Shown one piece after another: positions 23,601 to 33,564 of a stretch of DNA of 47,527 bases (its first letter is position 1; each line of letters starts with the position of its first letter). The DNA lies in contig NCSJ02000321.1 in NCBI GenBank assembly GCA_002812745.2, positions 1 through 47,527 on the forward strand. The letters run 5' to 3'. The translations under genes were made by a program, and so were the position numbers. Under the pieces are notes generated by a model. It was not told the origin of the DNA and searched no databases. It saw nothing but the letters and a program-made list of their open reading frames with translations. This DNA comes from Scytalidium lignicola (Eukaryota; Ascomycota; Leotiomycetes).

Positions 23601-25600
23601 AATAAAATAAAAGAACTTATAATAGGTTATATATTCTTAAATAGTAAATGTTTTTTAATTTAATATATTTAACATTAAAAATAGTATTATAAGTATTCTT
23701 TAAGTTGTTTAAATATCTTGTAAATGTAAAATTAAATATTAATAATACTTCAAATCTTTGCAAATCTTAAGTAGTTTGCTTTATTGTATACTTGTTCGAA
23801 GATATTGTAAATACAATTTTTAAGAATGTAAAAGTATAAAGGTAATTTGTTAATATTGAACATATAAAAAAGATTATTGTAGATTTAAAAGAATAGTTAT
23901 ACTTTACTGTTTAAAGGTTTGAAAATCATTTAGCAAATTTACTTATATTATAAATTGTTATAATATGCTTACAAGATTTTTCTTCTGAAATAATTACTAA
24001 TGTATACAATTATAATAACAAATACATATTATTATTCTTAATTATTATTATTATAATTTAGAAAGTAGTGAAATATGTTTAGTTTACTCTTAAAAGTTAA
24101 CTTTGATAATTATACTTAATTTTAAGAAGTTAATAAGTATAATAACATGTTTAAGATAATATAAAACTTGTTTAGTTTGTATTTGACTTTAAAATTAAAG
24201 TGTTAAATGAATTCTAATATATAAACTAATCTGAGGTTTANTTTTTTTNATTAAAGTAATATTCAAAGTTTTCTACTTTACAAGTCTTACTAAAGCTTTG
24301 TAATTAGTATAAATAATTGCTTTTTAAGAATAACATTCTAGAAAGTGTTTAATCTTTTAAAGTACTTAGACTAATTTTATTATTTCTAGTTTTGTAAGTT
24401 AGTAATTTATTTTAGCTTTAATCAAAAGCTAAAANGAAAAACATAATAAGTTCTTTAACTTAAACATCAACTTCTTTTATTATTATAAAGAATGTATATA
24501 TGTTTAGCTTTATAATTATTAATGATTAAAACTTTAATTGATTTACTTGTTTTCTACTAACAAGTAACAAAGATTATTCTAGATTGATTACTTTATCAGC
24601 TGAATGTTAGAAGGTTAATCTTATTATTATAATAACATTTTATAATTAATTTATTTTAACTTAAGTAGAAATCTTTTTCTTAACTGTTTTATTATGATAT
24701 ATTATTGTATTTATTTTATACTTCTTTAAAGTGTTAAAGTTTATAAATAATTATTTGTTAAAGTTAAAGTAGACTAATATAAATAAGTTTGTTAATGTTT
24801 TCTAAAAGTTTTTAAATAATATTCACTTTGTTATTATAAGATATTAAATGATTTTTTAAGAGTAAAGGATTTGTATAGATATATTTTAAATTTGTATGTA
24901 CTAGTTTTGTCTAAAATGATAATTACAATTTCATTGTTAGTAAGAAAGTTAATTCGTTTATAATAATAAAATCTTTTTACAATTAACTTTATTCAAGGAT
25001 TTAAAGCTAATTAGAATGCAATTAGTTAAATAATTATATGTTTAATAACTGTTAAATATAAGCAAATAAAAGAGTTATAGTTTATAGAGTAAAACTCAAT
25101 TTAATGTAAGTTAACAGTTTAACTGTATATTTGTAACATAATTAGAATTATAAAAGAATAACTAAGTAAATATTAAAGTTACTTTAAGATTTAAGTATAA
25201 AAGTTCTTATATATAATATAAGTTATTGTAAATGGAGAAACAAATTAAACTAGACTTTAATTTGTTAGTTTGTTAATCTTTGTTATAACTAAAAGACATA
25301 AATATTAATGTTAAGTTATATTATTATATACAGAGTAAAAATTCTTTTACTCTTAGATTATTACTAGTAAAGAGTTATATAAGTAAGTTTAATAATTATT
25401 AAAATAACTTTAATATTATATTTCTTTTCTTATAATAATGTATAAAACTTTTTTNCTGGTTAATAAAGTATTAAACAAAAAGTATAAACTTTAATAAATG
25501 TTCTTATAAAGTAAAAAGTTATAAGTATAAAAGTAGATATAAAACTTAATAATTAATATTTTAATTAACTTTTAACTTTAAAAACAAATTACAGTTATTC
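20615..25600. other. AT-rich RIP-type DNA, no recognisable genes
   Basis: About 5 kb of strongly AT-rich sequence. Some fragments look coding-like for a few dozen codons, but none could be assigned to a family. A slightly less AT-rich patch lies at 22,370-22,470. No RNA gene or clear element ends were seen. Confidence 0.5.
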
Positions 25601-25689
25601 AAGAATTGTAAATAAAAGTAAACAGCTATTTGATAATTATAATAAAATTGTTAGCTTAAGAGTAAGTTGTATAAGAGGAAAAATAAGCT

Positions 25690-26110
25690 TTAGTATTAGA
25701 CTTAACTTAAGTGATTATACTAGAGAAGAAATAAACTTTAATATTAAAATTAGCTTAAGTAATTATACTAGCAAAAACAAAGTTATTAAATAGTCAAATT
25801 AATATTATTTACATTTTTAAACTAGTAATTTTTCAAACTATTAAGTTTAGTATAAAGTATTAATGTTAATTTCTCTAAGAATAAGTTGATTTTGCTAATA
25901 TTCCTAGAAATAGTTATATATACAATTGTAAAATCAATTGTTTACTAACCTTGTAAATAGAATATATTATATAAAACTCAATTTTATTTAACTGTTTTTT
26001 AAAGTATATAAAAGAATAATATTGCTTACAATTTATACAATATACTATAAGAAAAGCTAATAAGTTAAAAGTTATAAAAGAAAAAGTATATAATAACATT
26101 TATAGTATAA
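25690..26110 (+). repeat. Copy B of an AT-rich dispersed repeat
   Basis: Plus-strand counterpart of minus-strand 11840-12240. Blocks such as AGCTTAAGTAATTATACTAG here correspond to AGCTTAAGCAGTTATACTAG in the other copy. Nearly all differences are C-to-T or G-to-A, and this copy is the more mutated. The leading part also has a short internal repetition (variants of TTAAGTGATTATACTAG at about 25,708 and 25,754). Confidence 0.6.
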
Positions 26111-26259
26111 GTAGTATAAGTAACCTTATAAACTATAAAAGAAAAATCATTGAGCAAAAGTAAAAANGTGCAATTATATGATAATCTGTATACTTTTACT
26201 GTGAAAAGCAAACAATAATCGTATATAAACTACATGGTTATTATGTTATAATACGCATA

Positions 26260-28520
26260 ATAGAATGTTGATTGTAATACAACTTTATTTACAGAGTATA
26301 AGTGTAATCAAAGAATGTAACCGAAGGATATGATAAGTTAACTTATAACCAATCAAATTGCTGGAAACGCATTTTCAGAACCAATGGAAGTCGACTTTTA
26401 AAGAGCATCTTACGTAAACGATCTACAATGTTTTCAATACTATATAGAAAGCCTGTTCTCAAAACAGATTATCTACTAATACTGAGCTGCGAATGGGAAA
26501 TTAGAGGTTGTTTAACATTTTCATGATTTATTGTACTAGATCCATTTCGGCGTAAGCCGTAGATCTCCCTATAATACTAATTAAAGCTCCGAATAAATGA
26601 TAAATCTTAAGCTTCTTTTACAACGCTTCATCCGATGCTCTACGTCATCTTCTTGCACTTTTTTTATATAAACATACTGATCTAGTATATGAGTAGGCTG
26701 AGTTTTTTTTTTTNAAAGTGGTAGAGCATTGTCACTGACCATCTTCGGCTACTATTCAAACCACCACCGCACCCTTTCATCCTCATATATCACCCCCTAA
26801 CCCAATAATAAGAGGCAATATAGCATCTAATAATGAAATATATTGTGTGGTCCTATGTTGTGCCTTGTTGATTAGGAACTTGACCTCTGCCGATGGCTTA
26901 GATGATTCTATCTGTGAATCATCTTGGGTAATCAATGTGGCAGATTGGTCCTTAAAAGTTAAAGTATATTCTTTTAGATCATAAGTGATCTTAATTGTAA
27001 GTCACTTTTCGGGTGATAGCTTTTCAATTAACCATTGCATACTCGCTCCTAGACTAAGAATCGACCCCAGCTCTCAAATCGTCCGAGAAAGACCTTTACT
27101 TTCAGCACGCACTACGTCTCTGATACGTCAGGACAAAGAAGTTCCATAAAACACTGACCTTAAGAGTACCTAGGATAATTCAATGAAAGGCCTACGTGAC
27201 GTAGGCCTGCCCCATCGAAAACCCGCGATTTTGATCATTTCCTGTGCAAACGATCTAGACGATCTACACACGACATCCGAGCTGAATGCACTCGAGGCCG
27301 TATTCAAGAACTTCTTTCGATAAAATGTTGTTAAGAAAAAACTAGTGTCTCCAAGGCGTCCACAGATTCAGTTATATAAGCAACTGGGGGGTGGGGGTTT
27401 GTCTATGATTTTGATAGATATAACACTCTCCGTATCGTATACTACGTTGGGCATGGTATTCCAGGGAAGTCCGGAGAGTTGAAACTTTCTGGGTAGGTAT
27501 CTCTAAGGATCTAATCTCTCTGCGAAAGCCTGATTACCGTGTCAAAATCTTCATCGTTGGACTTGCCAGTGCGCTTGTGGAATATCCTACACAGAATTAG
27601 ACCGACCGTGGGTTGTAAACAACAAATGTGTATCAGTTGGTTCCAACTCCCTTTCAAAAAAGACAAATAGTGCTTGGGCAATTCCAAGGTGTTTGGCTAT
27701 TCTCTTTAATCTTCACCCGCTTTCGAGTCCCCCAGCCCCGAAAACCCTTGTAAGCAATTGATAGACTCGTACAAGGACTTTTTTGAATACTCTATACAAC
27801 CAAGTGATTCGGGTGATTACTCATAACTTATCGTACGCTTACTGTAAGTGGATGCTCGTAAGATCTCAACATACTACAGGGAGTACGACCTCCTAAAAAG
27901 CCTGTTCCTCGGAAATACAGCATAATCTCTGTGAATTGTACCGAAGTACCATGGTTTAGGAACTAATAACCTAACTTACTTCTCACTCACTTTTATCTCC
28001 TATTGTTATATACAGTACCTAGTTACTCAGGTCTGAGATGTTATAAAATAACTGCAAATAGCTAAGTCCTAGGTAGAGAAAAGGCCGTACAGTAAGCGAG
28101 CTGACGATTAGATTTCTGCAAGGTGTATGATTTTTCGTTGTTTGTCGTTAAAACCATCTAGTGGTATCATAGCACAAACAGAACATATATTTGATTCCTA
28201 TTTCGAGACCTGAGTGTAAAAATCTGAGGATATATAATGTAGCGATTAACTAATGTCGAAGAAGGGAATCCTAGGTTATTTCATTCCATCTTGGTAGATT
28301 GAATCAAAAACTTCGGTCCTCTTTGCAAATGTTAGCGTCATTACTGTCTCAGGAGTGTTGATGTGTTGTTGTAAGACTTCTGCACCATATTACTAAAGTT
28401 CCTTCACTTCTTCCTCCTCTTCCTTTAGTGGCGTGGGTTCCGATAGTGCTCGTCTATAATGTATCGTGAAAATCTCTTGTGGCGCGTTTTACCATCTATG
28501 TAGAGTTACCAAGACAAACA
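26260..28520. other. Gene-free stretch of normal composition
   Basis: Base composition rises to near normal at about 26,300, marking the edge of the AT-rich compartment. No reading frame over 60 codons was found on either strand, and no family match could be made. It holds a perfect 9-bp inverted repeat with a 3-base spacer at 27188-27208 and a G-rich run at about 27,386-27,400. It could be decayed genic DNA or an unannotated non-coding RNA region. Confidence 0.5.
27188..27208. repeat. Perfect short palindrome
   Basis: AGGCCTACG, spacer TGA, then CGTAGGCCT. It could be a dimeric protein-binding site or a small hairpin. No adjacent gene indicates a role. Confidence 0.5.
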
Positions 28521-28526
28521 TCATTT

Positions 28527-31500
28527 TTACCATAACATCCAAAGACAAAGTTTCCCATACTCTACCTCCTCAAACGGTATATCATCGTCCTCAGGCTGAA
28601 ACTTTTTCATCAGTGTCACGGCTCGAGCCTTATACTCTCCACTCTCCGCTTGCATCCCCTTCTCATAATAGAGAACTGCAAGTTTATAATTAGCACGAAC
28701 AAGCTGCCCTTCTCCCTCATACAATGTTCAGAAATTTCGACAAGTTGCTTTAATAGTTCACTATTTAAAAGTTAACCATGACTCTTCTCGGAACCCTAAT
28801 AATACTCACATTGCAGAAGCCATATTTCCTTGTTGATAAAGCAAACTTGTTACACCATATAACGAGTCACAAGTCTTTAGTCGATTTCCAAGAAGATTTT
28901 GACGGAAGTTCAGAGCCTTGGAGGCAAGACGCATTGCATCATCTAATTGACCTTGTTGAAGACGTATTCGCGATAGTAGAACCATATCGCCCGAAAACCG
29001 AGGGTTTCCTGTCTTCAGGAAAGTTTCATCCGTGAAATCTTTTAAGGATGGACATCTTTTAAGTATCTCCTCAGCTTCATCGGGTTTTCCCATTCTAAGA
29101 AGACTGGACATGTTGCTGTATGAATTCCCAATCCTATCGCTGTTTGTGTCAAGACGAATTTTTATTGCTCGTTGATGCATTTCATATGCCTTATCTAAAT
29201 CTCCAATTTCTGTATAGGCTAAAGCGATGTTATTAATGCTAGATGCGATGAGCGGGTCCTCTGGACCAAGCTTCTCTTCTCGGATTTGTAGAGCAGTCTC
29301 AAACGGCGAGAGAGCCTTTTCGGGTTGATTCAAGTCAAGGTCGATAAGGCCTGAGAGGTCAATTGCACTGGCATATGCGAGGGTCTTCTTATTTTGGAAT
29401 GTTTCAAGAGCGACGTCTACAAGTGTTCTAGAAACATCATACCATTCCCGTTCGTAGAGATACCTAGGACAGTCGGCAACGAAGTTCACATTCCTTGACT
29501 AGAGAATGCTATTTACCAGCTGCACCTCAAAAGAAGCTCTCCATACAGCTGAGGATCCTTAGCACTTATCTTGTATTTCTTTGCTTGTTTTACCAAGTAA
29601 TTGACATGTGGAAGACATTTTTCACATTTCGTCCAGGCTTGGAACTGATGGCCGACATCTTCACTCCAAGTATCCGGAAATCCCCAGCTGAGAATACGGA
29701 CAGCAATATCAAAGTATTTGCTTCGGACATCTTCCGTAAGTCCCCGAACGACAGCGGCTTGTACCAGTCGATGGATTGACAAAATTGCATTGTCAATGCT
29801 CTTCTCAATCAAGGCTGTCTTTAGGAGGATCTCTTCTGCATCACCCAGGCTATCTAATTAGTTTTTTTAGTTCTCTCGAGTAAGGTCTTAGGCTTACTCC
29901 ATTTCATCATTCAGAAACTGGAAATCTTCATCACTTAAAAGCTTTGATCCTTCAACAAGAACTGATTCATGAAGGGAGTCCGGTTCCAAAAGTGCCAACA
30001 GGTTAATCAGTTTCAAAGAGTCACCTGAAAGCTTGCCGATAGACATTGCCCAGACCGTACTTAATGTATGTTCATAATCTGTGAGAGTCGTTTTCCTCAC
30101 GTCAATCTCTGCAGCGTTTCGCTCATAAAGCGGTAAGAACTCATGGAGCGGGAGTTTTCTTTGTGATATAAAGCCACCGATCTGATTGAGCGCCAGAGGC
30201 AGTCCTCCTAATATCTGTACTATCATGGTAGCTTTCTCTACGTTCGATGATTGGGTTGCGTCAAGCCCCACTAATTGAAGAAGCATATCAGATCCCGTTG
30301 CATCGTCGAACGGTTGAACATGAAAGCCCGCTGAAGATGGTCCATGAACGGCATTAAAATCACGAGTCGTAACTAGGACATCTCCATAGGAACTTCCAGG
30401 CCATGCCAGACGAAGAACTTCGATATCATCAGCGTTATCGAATATGAGAAGCCAATGGGTGTCTAAGAACTGACGTTAGAGGACTCTCCAGGTAGTTCAT
30501 AACTATCATACGTACTAGTGTCTCTTAGCCAGTTTTTTACTTTCAACATCGCAGAGATGGGATCTTTATTATCTTCACCCTTCTCTACTAACTTCAAACG
30601 TCCCGCTATCTCCCGGAAACTCTTCCCCATGCTAATTGTATTGTCTGCAGCTATCCAGAGCACCACATTGTACTTTTGTCGATAGCGGCTTGCATATTGC
30701 AGTTGCAATTTGGGGTTTTCCGACACCCCCCATTCCATAGAGTGCAAAGGTCTTAAGTGTGTTAGATTTCTCAGCCGGGTTTAGTGCATCCTGAATTGCT
30801 TGCAAGGCTTCTTCGCGACCCCAGAACCTTGGATTCAATTCGAAAGGAACATGAAAGTATTGAGTAGTTCCGACATCATCTAATTTTGACTTCTTAAGAT
30901 CGTCCATGAGCTCCAGGACTTCTTTATACTTGTTCTTTTCAGATCTCATACGGGTAATATCTGCTTCTTTCTCAACGGTACTGGACAGCCTCTTGATACG
31001 CCGAATAGCTTTGCTGAAGTCGGTTCGAAACTCATCCCACGCAGTACGACGTAATAGCACATGAGGGTGAGAATGGAAAAAGTGGATTGCACGCGCATAG
31101 AAGCATATAACTTCGGTGTATACGTCTAATAGGGCAGCTTCAAGAGCACGATCCATCGGTAGAGTCTCCTCATAGCTTTTGAACCGAGGCAGAGTAAGGC
31201 TGAGCTCCTCAAGCATATCGAGGACATCTTGAAGCGTATCTCCAGCAGAAGAGGCAAGTGTTAGCATCATTCGGATGCTTCCCCATACAAGTCCCGTCAA
31301 CTTCGTATCAGCCCCGAAATAGAGCGCAATGATAGCTGAGAAATCATCTACAAATTTCAGCGTGGGACCGAGGTGGCTCAGAGAGCTTAGAACGGGTCGT
31401 TCCTGAGGCAAAAGTGACTCAAGGGTCCGGGTATAGTCAAGTAGATCGTCGAGCGATTTTACCTCTATGATCTCTTGATAGTCCTCGTTCTCTTCAAGTT

Positions 31501-31663
31501 CCTCGCGATAGCGTTCCAACGCTCGATGCCACAGCGGGCTCCTAGATCGTTTCTCGTTGGTAGTTGGTCTGTTGATTAGCAGATCGGCTACAATAATTTG
31601 ATTGCTTTGGAAGCATACTCGACCGAGAAAACAGACATGTTGGAAGCAAATCCAGATTGTCAT
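28527..31663 (-). pseudogene. Fungal STAND/NLR-type NB-ARC protein with TPR repeats, frameshifted
   Basis: Minus-strand gene with an NLR-like layout. An N-terminal helical domain of the kind found in fungal STAND proteins (DUF7708-like, about 31,560-30,900) is followed by an NB-ARC ATPase: P-loop GMGGVGK at about 30,705-30,735, WLLIFDNADD at about 30,430, VLVTTRD, and GGLPLAL at about 30,190. C-terminal tetratricopeptide repeats follow (about 29,400-28,800: NNIALAYTEIGDLDKA and similar). Four introns of 48-53 bp fit: 30463-30515, 29850-29897, 29464-29516 and 28761-28809. Such proteins sense non-self and can trigger incompatibility-type cell death (family knowledge). Defects: a one-base frameshift just after the P-loop (about 30,701), GKP instead of GKT/S in Walker A, and a second frameshift near 28,730. 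The exact start is uncertain. Probably non-functional, unless these are assembly errors. Confidence 0.85.
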
Positions 31664-31682
31664 CTATCGCACTGTTGTTGAT

Positions 31683-31800
31683 CGAGGCGCGCGCGTCGTA
31701 CGTTGCAGACGGTCCCGTCGTTGGAAGAGGGGGCGGGAGCGGGAGGACACAGACAGCACGGGGATCGCACCATCACGACGCATTAGACAGGCGCGCGCTA
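31683..31800. promoter_or_regulatory. GC-rich CpG-containing upstream segment
   Basis: A GC-rich patch with GCGCGCGTCG, GGGGGCGGGAGCGGGAGG and GGCGCGCGC lies just upstream of the NLR-type gene. It is the strongest CpG concentration nearby and could be its core promoter. No TATA box or known factor site can be assigned with confidence. Confidence 0.3.
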
Positions 31801-31823
31801 ATATGATTGGGGAAGACAGCCTC

Positions 31824-32024
31824 TCAGCCTCTCTCCTGCATCAACCACCTTCCAACGGGCGTAGGGCAGACCTCCTTACTCGTATCAGTTAAAATTAACT
31901 TGCTCCGCCACTGCAGCGCTGACCATACAGTGATCATGTACTCGTAGCCTTCCTCATCCGAGGTTCCGTCCTTGTTTCTTAAATATCCCAGAAGCTCAGC
32001 TGGTGACGTTTTGTTTTGTTCCAA
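31824..32024 (-). CDS. Possible exon of an unknown gene
   Basis: A 66-codon open stretch on the minus strand, preceded by an acceptor-like CTGTAG and containing a GTAAGG donor-like site at about 31,880. Its sequence (a LLGYLRNKDGTSDEEG part, then a VWSALQWRS part) is not recognised. It could be a 5' exon of the NLR-type gene, an exon of a separate decayed gene, or chance. Confidence 0.2.
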   Translation of the reverse strand: MEQNKTSPAELLGYLRNKDGTSDEEGYEYMITVWSALQWRSKLILTDTSKEVCPTPVGRWLMQERG

Positions 32025-32186
32025 TACATGCTACAGTTGTCAAGCTATTCGACTTAAGTCAGTGAAATCTTACCAGGCCCAAGCCTTGCATTATCCTTGA
32101 ATCACAGCCTACTGCTCTATCAATCTCGATGGGTGTACAACAGAAAGAATCAGTTATCATCAGTATGTAGTCACCAAGATACAACC

Positions 32187-33494
32187 ATGGTTGTAATTAC
32201 CACTAGTCGAAAAGGAAATCAAGTGTAAGGATCGGATCTAAGTCTTTTTTNAGAACAAATAGCATCATCTACCACTATTCCTTCGGTACTTTCCTCCCTA
32301 GTATCCGATAATTCTTTCGAGCATCTAAAATGGTACGAGTGCTGGGTCGATTCTCAGCTAGCCATAGAACCAAGTGAGCTGTTCTACATACTACCGGATT
32401 ATGATCCAAAGCTCGATCAGCGCTGGACGAACTCCTTCTCAACTCTGTGGCAAGAGGTGTGCCAATACATGAGCAGTAATGTCTCTCCCAGTATTGAGAG
32501 TATTGTAACGCATCTATCAGATATAGGTGTCTTCCATTTACCTGCTAAATCTGAAGCACTGATTTCTGCCAAAAACCTGGTGTTTGCTGTAATTGGTTGG
32601 CAGACCATGCTTTATCAACCCGATATACGGTCTTGTCCGCCAATCCAGGTCTCAATTGCTGATGATACCAATGGTTACAAAGGGCAGGCTCGTGTGTCTT
32701 TGAAACAGAATCACATTGCGTGCAAAAAGCCCATACACGAGTTCCTTTTGGGATTCGGTATGCTTCTTCCTCCACGAAACTTCAGCATTTTAGAGTCTCC
32801 CGAGGACAAGGCAGACTTCAACTCGTTAAAGACCACTACACCAGACACTTTTAATCTTAGTCTTCTTACATCTCTTGGCGAAGTCACAATAGAATGGACA
32901 GAGAGCTTAGCCTGTCATCTTGAGTTTGACAAGTATTCAAAAACACTATTTATCTTCCGATATCCTTCTTTCTGTCTGGCAAATATCCTCCTTGAAAATT
33001 CAAGTCTATCTCGCCAGAGTATGATTCACGCTTGTGCGGCTCCCGAAACTGGCACATGGCAATGGGCAACTCCACAAGACATAACTCAGATGCTGCATGA
33101 GACCATCCTATCATACCGCCTCTTGTTCAGTCAAACTAAGGCATCACGTCGCCTTTTTCGGAGACTTAGTCCCTTTGATAGAATTCCGGAGAAGGGATGG
33201 GACAAATTATTACTGGAACTCTGCGGTCGTAAACGATGTCGAAATATTGCAGATATCGCTCAACGAGAACACTATGACCTCCCTCATGACTTTCCCATCT
33301 ACAGGGGCAGGCTTGTAGTCCTCCTACGGCATCTGTCCACAAGAAGACCACGTACTTGGAGACAGTTATGGCAGGACAAACATGATTCTGCTTCGTGGCT
33401 TACTTTTTGGACCGTTCTCATCTTCGGCGGGCTGGGCATAATTCTTGCTGCACTTCAAACAGCACTCCAGATAGTTCAAGTACTTCAACACTGA
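32187..33494 (+). CDS. Fungal hypothetical protein with C-terminal membrane anchor
   Basis: The main exon is open from about 32254 to the TGA at 33492-33494 and encodes about 410 residues. Upstream residues in frame include LKWYECWVDSQLAIEPSELF. The body is soluble-looking and rich in Trp and Leu; the last 35 residues hold one hydrophobic segment (FWTVLIFGGLGIILAALQ), so the protein is probably C-terminally anchored. A short first exon from the ATG at 32187 followed by an intron with GTAAGG and TTTTTTNAG is likely, but an undetermined base in the T run makes the splice phase unprovable. The layout recalls fungal orphan proteins of unknown function that end in one transmembrane helix. It is arranged head to head with the NLR-type gene, about 500 bp apart. 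Confidence 0.65.
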
Positions 33495-33564
33495 GGAATC
33501 ATATATGTCGTTATATGGAGAAAAGAAATACTTCATGAGCCGCAGCCAAACGAACCCAGAAGCA

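Noticed and set aside
25914..26099. 61-codon minus-strand open frame
   Set aside because: Falls inside a RIP-mutated repeat copy and its hydrophobic, Ile/Tyr-rich composition is what AT-rich DNA gives by chance.
26715..26770. tRNA-like string with a TGGTAGAGC box and a TTCAAACC box at plausible spacing
   Set aside because: The anticodon and acceptor stems do not pair, so it is at best a coincidence or a long-dead tRNA fragment.
30463..30515. Apparent stop between the NB-ARC P-loop part and WLLIFDNADD in the NLR-type gene
   Set aside because: A 53-bp intron with GTACGT donor and TTCTTAG acceptor joins the two parts in frame.
31602..31892. Open frame of 96 codons on the plus strand, arginine-rich
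   Set aside because: It lies in the GC-rich upstream region antisense to the NLR start, has arginine-rich low-complexity composition and no family resemblance.
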